The position numbers and the translations under genes were made by a program. The notes under the pieces were generated by a model. That model did no database searches. It worked only from the letters and a program-made list of their open reading frames with translations, and was not told the DNA's origin. Of a stretch of 64,000 nt of DNA, positions 54,989 to 64,000 are shown piece by piece (positions within the stretch are counted from its first letter, which is position 1; each line of letters starts with the position of its first letter). Origin of the DNA: Anaspis maculata. Taxonomy: Eukaryota > Arthropoda > Insecta > Coleoptera > Scraptiidae. Location of the stretch: contig OX421961.1 in assembly GCA_949128115.1 (NCBI GenBank), positions 124,189,050 through 124,253,049 of the forward strand, given 5' to 3'.

Positions 54989-55203
54989 AACAGGCGACCA
55001 GTTATACATTTTTACAGTTCTTGTGGCTTCGATCAAAAAGCATGATGAGGATTAATTTTTTTTCAGGTCAGCAGGGCAAATTTTTTTGTTAATATTTTAG
55101 CGTTACTGTTGTGGGATAGGTATATCGATTTATTATGTGAGTATTTCAACATTAAATCAAAATCACTGCAAAAAACTGCAAAACTGTATAACTGGTTGCC
55201 TGA
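54989..55203. mobile_element. Diverged relative of the 36-bp TIR MITE
   Basis: CAGGCGACCAGTTATACA at 54,989-55,006 and TGTATAACTGGTTGCCTG at 55,186-55,203 form inverted ends with one mismatch and match the inner part of the 48,718-49,049 TIR. The outer TIR part is degraded. Confidence 0.65.
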
Positions 55204-55209
55204 AAATGC

Positions 55210-56682
55210 TCACTGGTGAGCAGAGCTTTAAGCTTTTAATATTTCAAATAGAGGAAAAGTTAAGCAAGGAGTGGAATAGTATGGCCGCAGGTTCGCAAGG
55301 ACAATCGTATAGGAAATGTAGAGAAATTTTAAAATTGCATGTCTTTTCAGGAGGATTACGCGGGCACCTACAAGACGACACGATGTCAAGTGGCCATCGA
55401 ACGGTAAACAAACACCACCGCCGCCGTGCACACTACCACGTGCTGGTCACGTGTACTGACGCGTAACATTTAATGAACAATCGTGTGGTTGACCGCAATT
55501 AACCATAATGTGTAAACTAGTGACCAAATTATGTACAAAGGGGTGGGGGTGTCATTGATGCTCACTGTCAATTGATATCGCCCAGCCATATACACACACA
55601 CACAGGCACACATACATCCACACACACACATCACCCAAATGCATTAAAACGCATAATGTGCTTCCGATTAATTGGAGGCGCATTAACTCGATTCCTGAAA
55701 AATACCATATCATACCGGGGCCGTCCCTAACAACACCGGGTATAGTGTCCGGGCCGGTGTTTGCGAATAGGGGAAACGAGGGTGGCAAAGACCGTCCAGC
55801 AGGAGCTGAGCCAAGCCGCGGCTGAAAATCAATTGTTAATTAGAATTTTTCGTTTTGCAGTTTTGGCGGCGCTGCTGTTGCTGCTGCAAAGTGTAGAGAG
55901 GAAAATTCGGCCGCTGTTGTGTGTTTGTACGTGTTTTATGCGAGTTTGTAGTTTTGCATATGACATGACGCAGAATTTATTCGCTGTGCGTTTGAAGTTC
56001 TGCCATTTTTCATTGACAGATCCGGCCTGGTTTGATTTATTGTGTTGGTTTTTTTCTAGGCGCGAGGCACGCAAAGGGCTGTCGAAAATGGTCGTAATCG
56101 ACACGTTGCGACTGCCATAACAATAGGTTGAGTTGCCAAAAAAATTTCAAGTCTGTACTGTATAAGCGATTTACATTTGAAAAACGCCACCTGGTGTAGA
56201 GCTCGGTACTTGATCGTGGACGAATTTTTTGAGCGGAACACATACTCGGACGTCTAGTAGCCTAGGTAGGCACTAGTAGATACCTGCAATACCCACATCA
56301 ATGACATGAAATTTGACAAGTAGGAATAATGTAAAAAAGGGTTTGCTGTTGTGTCCCATATTTGATTTTGTGATTGGCGTGCTGATTGATCTCCCAATCC
56401 CCAAGAGCCTGCTGGGTCCCAAGGGTTCACAGGAACAAAAGTTTGCTGGTTGTGGACTGCACAAGACAGCAAAGTGACAGTTTTGACGTGCCTCCAATTG
56501 ACGTAACAGCCGACGTTGCCAGGCGGCAACTTACACCTCTTCAAACAATTAATTCCCTAAAACTTCCTCCACGAATGGGCCATTTTCCCAAGGTCAATCG
56601 TCTATATCGACGGCTGTTGCCAACTTTACGTCAATCTGTCATTACATCTTCAAGCTAGGTATACACAGGACGTAACGTGCAA
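55210..56682. other. Unique DNA, no gene proven
   Basis: (CA)n-type microsatellite at about 55,589-55,630. Frames at 55,761-56,120 (plus, 119 codons, hydrophobic segments) and 56,386-56,658 (plus) have no recognised motif. Confidence 0.35.
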
Positions 56683-56875
56683 TGGGTGCTTTCCACCTGG
56701 ACGGTACAAATATCACCAGACGTATATCATGTTCCGTAGTTTGGCACAAAATTTCAGATGATCCAATGAACGGCACAGGCAACAACACGTAGATCGTAGA
56801 TGGAAAGCACCGTTTTGCACCCGCACATGCCTAATGGCAGGTGTACCAAACTTGAAGCTAGGTGGAAAGCACCCA
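56683..56875. mobile_element. 193-bp MITE with 16-bp perfect TIR
   Basis: TGGGTGCTTTCCACCT at the left is exactly mirrored by AGGTGGAAAGCACCCA at 56,860-56,875. An internal ATGGAAAGCACCG word echoes the TIR. The GGGTGC-TTTCCA style resembles PIF/Harbinger-type ends, but the target duplication is not clear. Confidence 0.75.
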
Positions 56876-57995
56876 ATATGTAAAATCAATTTTCTCCTGG
56901 AATGAGCCATTAGTTTTTGGCTGTCATCCGTCAAACAGAACTGTCACCATCAACAAAAATGTCGGAAGCTATACCTCACCGAACTCGACTTGCAATATGT
57001 CGTTTGAAAACCCTTGAAAAACTTTATCCGCAACAGTTGAAAGAGTTGCCCTGTCTTCCGTCAAATATTAAAAACTGTCAAAGTTCAAAACTTCACCATT
57101 TAAATATCCAAAATCTATCCAATGGATTGGAACCAAATTTGACAGGAAGCAAGACAATAAAAGAGTCAAAAAAAAAGTCTGCAGTTGCAGTTTTCCGCCA
57201 TGTTCCAGTCAAGCGTTATGAATATTCAAAATTTCTTCTAGCCGTTGCCACCCGAGAGGGCTTCTGACCCGTGTTTTGACCAGGACGACTGGGTTTTGAT
57301 ACAAGGACTCCAGTCAAAAATTCTTTCTTGTTCGGGGCTCGACTTTTTTTTCAAAGATTTCTAACTGATCTTGGGCGTCGAGTACACCCATTTCTAAAAT
57401 CGATACGGTTTTTTACGTATCGTAAAAACGTATCGATACGAAATTTGCACATTCTGTGAATTTGAAAAAACTGCAGTGCAAACTTCGACGTGCCCCACGA
57501 AATATCCTTTTTGGTGCAAACATGCTGGGAATGGAAGTTAGAGAAAAAATAGAATTAATTTTTGGAAGAAAAATTTTTGAAATCGGTTTCCGAGCTTGCA
57601 TCTCCGGAGAAACTGCAAATTCTCCAACTTGGCAGATTTTCACCATTTTTTTTTTAAGAAGAGGTCACTTGTTTTTGAACAGTTTCCAACCATTTTTTTT
57701 CCAGTTTCCCGAGAATTTTCCCGTTGGAAATGTAAAACCGGCCTAGGTTATCGGAGATCGGGCTTAGATGGATGGATCTTGATGTGGAGCTTTAATGAAC
57801 GATTTTTACAATAAGATGATTGAAAAATGATTTGAGGTTTTCCCGTTAATTCAAATCTTCAAAATTTCCAGTTTCCTGCAAACTATTTCCAATTTCTCTC
57901 TCTAATTCAAACTTCCCGACCGAAGGGACGTTCCGAACAAAAATTTCCATCGGTTCCTGGATACTAATCGGGGAAGTTTTGGGGTGACACGATCG
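56876..57995 (+). repeat. Dispersed hairpin-family repeat, third copy
   Basis: 5'-truncated relative of 51,660-53,120: CCATTAGTTTTTGGCTGTCAT block, the MSEAI...LKTLEKLYP frame (ATG at 56,959), the VAVF-H-PV-R-E-SKFLLAVAT frame (about 57,190), and a closing stem of AAACTTCCC (57,908) with GGGGAAGTTTTGG (57,970). A 116-codon frame is open here (56,917-57,267) while it is broken in the other copy. Confidence 0.6.
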
Positions 57996-60900
57996 ATTTT
58001 TTTACTGTTTGACTACTTCTTGCCCTTTTTTTTTCACTTCCAGCAGCAGACTTGAGCTTATACCCACTCCAAGCACTGGTGTATATCATGTTGCATACAT
58101 ACGAAAACGTGTTTTTCGTAACGTCCCCCTTGAACCGGACGTGCATTGACAAAGATATCTCGCCCCTTTTCCATCGACTGCGCGTTTGCCGGTCACATTA
58201 TCGAAGTCGGTACATTCACATCAGGTATAAATAGGGCAGGTCAGTGTCAAATGATGTGTAATATGTGTGTGAATATTAATGTTATCGAAACACCATACAG
58301 ATATTGTATTATTTAATATTAATTCGGGATATATTGGCAGGGTGATTGAATTTTTGCGTGCGCGGCAATTAAAGCCGATTGTGGATGGGGATTATCATTG
58401 CGGATATCAATGGTCCTCTCGTCCGGTGGCAACAATTCAAAATGCCCGTTTTTTTAATAGTTTCTTGTCAATAATTGAGCGCCATTTTCACCGCGAGAAT
58501 AAGGTAAATAAATACCGGTTTGAATTATTTATATGTTGCAATTATTGTATTTGCGCTGAACTTGCGTGATTTTGCGGTGTGTTTGGATTATGGTCAGCGT
58601 TTTTCAAATAAACCGCCACATCATACAGTAAACTTGTCTGCGAGATACCGCAAAAATGTTTTAGTTTTGGAATAACGTTCTTCATAAATAAAAGCAAATA
58701 TAGCCTAAAGATCAAATGGCAAAGCTTTCAGCTGGTAAGGCTGATTTGTTACGAAACATTGTTTAGCAAGTAAGAAATGGAAAATGATTTGAAACAGGTG
58801 CATAAAGCAACGAACCTGATGCAGAACTATGGTGGAGGTGCACAAAGTCAAGAATAGAAATGGTGGAGGTGCTGAACGTGACGAAAAGCTGCATACCTAC
58901 AATATGATTATGCCTAAATGACTACTGTTTGCGGTCTATGTATCCATTGCATTATTCTCGATAAAGCAATCTTTTTATACTATACAAGCTGGTTACTTGA
59001 AAAGATCCACAAGTCAAACTTCCAAGAGCTTTATCCCGGTTATGTTGAGCTTTCGGTGAAAAAAAAATCAAATTCATATATTTTAGTTCTCAGAACTATT
59101 CCTGAGACACACATTATAATAAATTACTGTTAATATTAGTCCTGAATTGTCTAGTTACAAGGAAACCGAGCTTTTCAATAACCAGACTGATATGAAGAAG
59201 AATCAAGCTGGTTTTTGGACCGGTATTAAAACATTTCGAACCACCCTAGTTTGTAGTACCTATATACCTACCTATACACTCCTTTCAGCCAGTATTGTTC
59301 GTCTCATAACCGGCTCTTTATTTATAACGTTCGCCGTCAGGGGAGATCTGACCAGTTGATTCTGTGAGCGCGTAGCAGGAACATCAGTACTACACCGCAG
59401 ACATTCATGTCCGTCATACCTGGTGATACTTGGGTAAGATAAAATTAACATTATATTACTCAGTCGCATTATATCCCTGTTCAAGCGTTACTTTACCAAT
59501 AGTTTTTTTTTTCCAACAAGTATTGTCCAATGAGCTTGGCCACGTTTGAGTAGCTATACAGGGCGATTCAAGAGTGTTCAAAATATTTTTATAAGGCAGA
59601 GTCTGTCGCTCGTTTTAGTGATTCAAAAAAATAATCCGTAGGTAATATTTTTCTTACTTCTCACGGGCCGGGCCAGCTTATAGGTATTAGCTCTTAACTA
59701 AAGGTTTTTCCAGGATAGATTTTAAGCTTCCGTTATAAAAGTTATTGTAAGAGATTGAAGGAATGAATGTTGATTTGGGTTAATAAGCGCCGTAGCTCTA
59801 AGAAAGATGAAGTACGTATGTCGAAGTTTACAAAAAAAATCTTTTTTTTTGCATCAGGTGCTTAGTAGCTCCCATCGAAAAAAAATTTTTGTTTGTGCAC
59901 CCTTTCAATCCATCATTTTCATTATTTCCATTATTCAAGTTCTACTTATTAAGGTAATGAGCATGAGCACAATTTCCTAATTGAAATTTCTCTTTATCAT
60001 TAGACTACTATCACAGCAGTTAATAAATTCTCGCTAAAAGTTAGAGTTCTCCATGAAAAAGTATGGATGAACATTAATCAGTTCAGTTCAGTTTTTTTTC
60101 ATACTTCTCTTTGTTGCTTCGAAATGAACAAACTGTTACTGATTCAATAGTTATTTACTTCAATTTTGCATAGAATAGATCACAAGTGGCATAATCTATA
60201 TCATTCTTGCCTGAGAGACCACGAGAAACTTGAAGAAAAAGTTCTTTGGTTAGAAGAACGAGTTCAGAATTCAGTCCCTCCAAGTAAAACTCACTATGAA
60301 TCTTGTATACAGGGTGATTCATAAGCAGATAGAAAAATAAAATACCGTATCCAGGGAGCAGGCAAGAGTAAGAAACTGACGCTTTACATTTTCTCTTATA
60401 TTAACTTCTTTTCAGTCTTGTTTTTTCATTGTTGTTGTCTCCTATTATTCATTTTTTTAACTTAAGCATATCATTGGTACTGATTTTTTATCTACACTCC
60501 CAAGTTATAACGTGATATAGCAAAAAAGCGAGCAAAATGAGGAGAATATCAGAACTCTCTTGGAGTTCGAAGGAGCATGACTTGTAAATTACGTCCACGG
60601 GTAGAAAGAAACATCAGTTCCAATGACACAGCGGTTTTTAATGAGTTTTTTTTTTGGTCTAGTTATAAAAAACTCTGTATAGTAGAACTTAAGCTAGTTT
60701 GGATGGAAAGCAGTAAAATGCAATTTCCATAAAGAGTAGGTACCTCGTACATTTATTTTTCTTGGATGAAATCTATTCAATTCTGTAATTATTATGAAAT
60801 TTGGTTTTAATTGGAGCTTACCAGTTTTTATTAGGATTGTTGCGTTAAGGTGATGGAACGCATTTTTATTCATTCATTGAATACCGTCTTAGCTTTTAGA

Positions 60901-63265
60901 ATGCTTTTAACGCGGCGAAGCGATTATTCAGCATGCGTCTATTGCCTCAAATAAGTTGAATATTCAGGAAAATATCCATGAAACTAAGTACTTGAATTTA
61001 AAGAAATATATCTAGTTGCTTTTTAATCATTTTTATGGATTTTGCAGGCCTTATTTTAATTGTTAGGTTCATCCTTGTTGTTTCTAAAAACATTTTATAT
61101 AATATGGACGACCAAGGTTTAATCACTCAAAATCCGACGAAGTGGTGTTTCGATTTCAGGCCAATGGGGCCTAATGACCTAAGGTTGAACTGATTGCGAA
61201 GAAATAAATTTAAAAAAAATCTGAAAAAATTCCATTGGAATCACATAGTTCTAAATGAACTTCCATGAGGTGTTTCATCAAAAAAAAAACTCGCACTTTT
61301 GCCAAATTGGCAATTCGGTATCAAACAATTCCTATAATCGCTGAAAAATGGTCAAAAAATTGCCAGAATTGCTGGACGATTGCCAAAATTGCCGTTAATT
61401 TGCTCATAATCTGAGCCTGTGCAATAGATTTGCCGCAAATGATCCAGTTCTGCTTGAACATGCAACGAATAGGCAAGGCAATCATCAACTCTTGTGAAAC
61501 TCAAGGAACAGAAATAGAATTTTCAAAAACCCAATAAATTAGCTCACAAATTTCGGCAATTATTCTCAATCTAGTGGAATTTTGGGGAAATTCACATATT
61601 GATGATCAGGAAAATAATTGAAGGTCCCTGGTTGATTCACTGGTGTCCCTTCAGTGCTTCACATTTTTTCATACTTGTACATTTTTGAAGAATCATAAAT
61701 TCTTTCAATACTCACTCATAGGTACATTTTTGAAATTTTCCGTTGTAGGTAATTTGGAATAAAAATCCAGATTGTTTCACTAAATTATTGAAAAGTTTCC
61801 AATTTCGCACGCTAAAGTATCAAGAAAATAGGTACTATTCTCTTACTGAGAAGCTCTAGAATTTGGAGATATCAGAGGGAAGAAATATTCATAGTTTTAG
61901 AAATGGAAAATCATAATTTCGGTAATCAAATTTTTGTACGAAGTAAACGTTTGAGGCATTGAACTTCACAAAAAGCTTATAAATAAAGGGAAGTAGAACA
62001 CGCAGGTATCGGTTTGAAGCATACTGGCGAGACAAGTGACAAGCAGAACGAGGCAAGAGCATGAAGTTTATACTGGCATTATAATTTCAAAAATCTTGCA
62101 CAGGTGATAATTACATATTTTCAGGTATGTAGACTCAATGTTTATATCATTGAAATTTGACGTGAAAAATATCAGTTTGAATCTACAGCACACACGAGAA
62201 CAAATTCAAGTATTGGCATCCGTAAATTCATCAAGCGTTAGACACACTAGTATCACCGACTCGCTATTACGAAAAAATGCAGGATTGCGCTTTTCTCTAA
62301 AATTACTAAATTATATGAAGCTTTATTTGATATTTTAATGAAATTATGTACTGATATTGAATTATAATCACACGAATTATAGCGAATTTAGTTGATACGG
62401 CAAACACACCGTTCCATTTTCAAATAGGATAGGCACTCAACAGAGTTTTGATGCACTCAAAATTATAGTCCTTTGACCAAAAAATCTTTGTAAACAGTTT
62501 TTTTTCAGTACAAAAGCTGGCTTAAGATAGAGCAAACAATTGGAAATTCTGCTTCATTTCATTTGAATTATCTCCTTCTCTTCGGTTCAGCTTAAGGTCT
62601 CAGGTATTTTTCAGCAACAACATTTCTAAATCAGGAAAAAACTAGTCTAATATTGAATTGAAAAGTGAAATTAGGCTTAGCAATAATTTTATTATTCTGC
62701 AGTATTTTTTACAAATCAAATTATTGTTTTAAATTTTTGCTACTAGGCGGGTGCCTGAATTTCAGTTTCACGTTTTCACTGCATTGATTGATAATGGAGT
62801 TCAAACTTTAACTGAATCCATTTAAAGCAAAAAGAAGGCAATTTTTTTTCTGAGATTTTATTACTATTGGCTTGTGTCTACTTACGTCGCGCATCACGAG
62901 AATTTCTTGTTCGGTTGAAGGCAAGTGAAGGGGTCCTTTCTCTAAAGAAGTGTTCAATTTCCATTTACACACTGTCTCCGCTTTATTAGCCGAACCCAAA
63001 AATTAAACACTTCTCAATAAATGCACCTCTTTGTAAAGTCTCAATATAGAAAGAAGCTTATGGAATTTTCAATGAACTTGAACGTATGAAATCGGAACGA
63101 ATCAAGTTGAGTGAACTATGATTTTTTGAAAAAATGTCCAATTTTTTTTGCAATAGTGGCTTCAGTGATTCGCAAAAGCTAGAAGTTGGCATTCAAACTT
63201 TAATCAGCGCAACAAAAATCACCCGTCAAAGATAAACTTCACTCTAGATTGTCACCGATGCAATC
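57996..63265. other. Unique AT-rich DNA, no gene seen
   Basis: No repeats beyond isolated TATACAGGG ends at 59,555 and 60,306 without partners, and a patch rich in ATTGCC near 61,300-61,400. Small frames (58,279-58,569, 58,918-59,133, 62,138-62,338 and 62,808-62,999) have no recognised motif. Confidence 0.4.
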
Positions 63266-64000
63266 TGCCTATCAGTTTCGGCTAAAGTGGAATGAAAAGC
63301 GCTTTTGTTCGACACGATAATATTGCCGGGCGGACGGGCGACACATGAAAAGTCCAAATAGAACAAACACGTCATAGATTCGGAATTCGAAAATTTGCGC
63401 GTGGCTCGTTTGAAATTCAAACTGTCCTATAGAAAGTTTGAAACTTGAGCCGGCTTACACTGCGCTCACAAAATAAAGCACCTCCGCAAAGCTAACAATA
63501 TATTTTCGGCATAATATGTTTCAGAAGAGCCATCAGCAGCATGCAGTTTACCTTGCGGTCACATTGCGATAATCCAACAGAAACCGTCTCACTAAATGTT
63601 AAAGTCCATCCTGGAGCCGCGCGGCGCTAAGTCCGGGAACACTTGGAGCACGACACGAGTTTTTTTTTTGTAGAAAAACCAACGGGAGGATGGTCGAGTT
63701 TTGCAGAGCTGATGTTCCGTGGGAGGAACGAAAAAAAGTTTTTTTTTCCGTCCAGTCCCAGATGTGTTGTGGTTGAAGTGAGCGTCGGCAAAGTTGTTGG
63801 TTGAGAGGCGGCTGTGTGTGTTTGGTGATGAGAGAGGTCCGTTATATTATATCCTGATGCGCAGGACTCTGGAGCGTGTCCTTACGCCACGAAGGATACC
63901 GAAGGAGTGAAGGCGTCTAGCTAAGACATGGGTTTAAGGCGCTCCTTGGGGGAAAGACGGCGCCGTTGCAGGAGGCCTGCCGACGACTGACACAAGACGT
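63266..64000. promoter_or_regulatory. GC-richer end, candidate promoter or 5' exon
   Basis: Composition rises in GC and CpG toward the window end, with a short reading frame at 63,929 (ATGGGTTTAAGGCG...) closed after about 20 codons. The region could be the promoter and 5' UTR of a gene beyond the window, on either strand. Inference from composition only. Confidence 0.25.

Noticed and set aside
59555..60330. Two TATACAGGG ends that could bound one element
   Set aside because: Both are in the same orientation and no inverted partner is visible.
1..64000. tRNA or rRNA genes
   Set aside because: I looked for B-box-like GGTTCRA words and rRNA-like blocks and found none with a matching fold; a covariance search would be decisive.

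Overview
This window reads as non-coding, repeat-laden nuclear DNA of an animal, most likely an insect. Support: an AT-rich background with no long conserved host exons; an APE-type LINE whose ORF2 is riddled with stops; many short TIR transposons with TA or 8-bp target duplications; several tandem satellites; and a short CCTGA/CCTAA array (TCAGG/TTAGG on the other strand, the arthropod telomere-type pentamers). The species cannot be fixed from sequence alone. I found no intact, recognisable host protein gene, no rRNA or tRNA, and no CRISPR.

Layout. 1-6.8 kb: mostly unique AT-rich DNA, a telomere-like pentamer array, small inverted repeats, and a GC/CpG-rich block (about 3.96-4.51 kb) with two perfect CRE palindromes exactly 60 bp apart. 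6.8-12 kb: a hairpin repeat family (three 45-46 bp units plus a degenerate body), then an AACGTT-rich dispersed repeat split by a 963-bp element (copy 1 of three). 14.6-18.1 kb: inverted-repeat elements; two copies of one host repeat each carry a different insertion, and each preserves the other's empty site. 18.1-21.3 kb: unique, partly GC-rich DNA. 21.3-26.75 kb: a ~315-bp satellite with A-B-B trimer organisation, interrupted by a hAT-like element and by copy 2. 26.8-29.2 kb: a foldback element and a hAT-type MITE with a perfect 8-bp duplication. 33.0-34.3 kb: copy 3, carrying a 652-bp foldback MITE. 34.3-37.05 kb: a ~1.06-kb tandem repeat with a small hAT MITE. 39.2-47.46 kb: a LINE whose ORF1 is broken by two precise insertions. 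48.7-58 kb: more MITEs, a TIR-bounded 30-bp minisatellite, and three parts of the hairpin repeat family. 58-64 kb: plain AT-rich DNA ending in a GC-richer stretch that could be a promoter or 5' exon.

The most interesting structures are two TIR-bounded satellite carriers. One (39,819-43,204) has arms made of tandem GGACAATTCGT units, a perfect 8-bp target duplication in LINE ORF1, and about 3.1 kb of ~41-bp monomers in a higher-order array. The other (50,119-51,189) has a different ~18-bp TIR and about 1 kb of 30-bp monomers with a ~216-bp superperiod. In both, the minus strand reads as a short-period peptide repeat (about 14 and 10 residues). Removing the first element plus one target duplication restores the LINE ORF1 frame, and the same holds for a 426-bp TA-flanked MITE further along the same ORF, so the order of insertion can be read directly.
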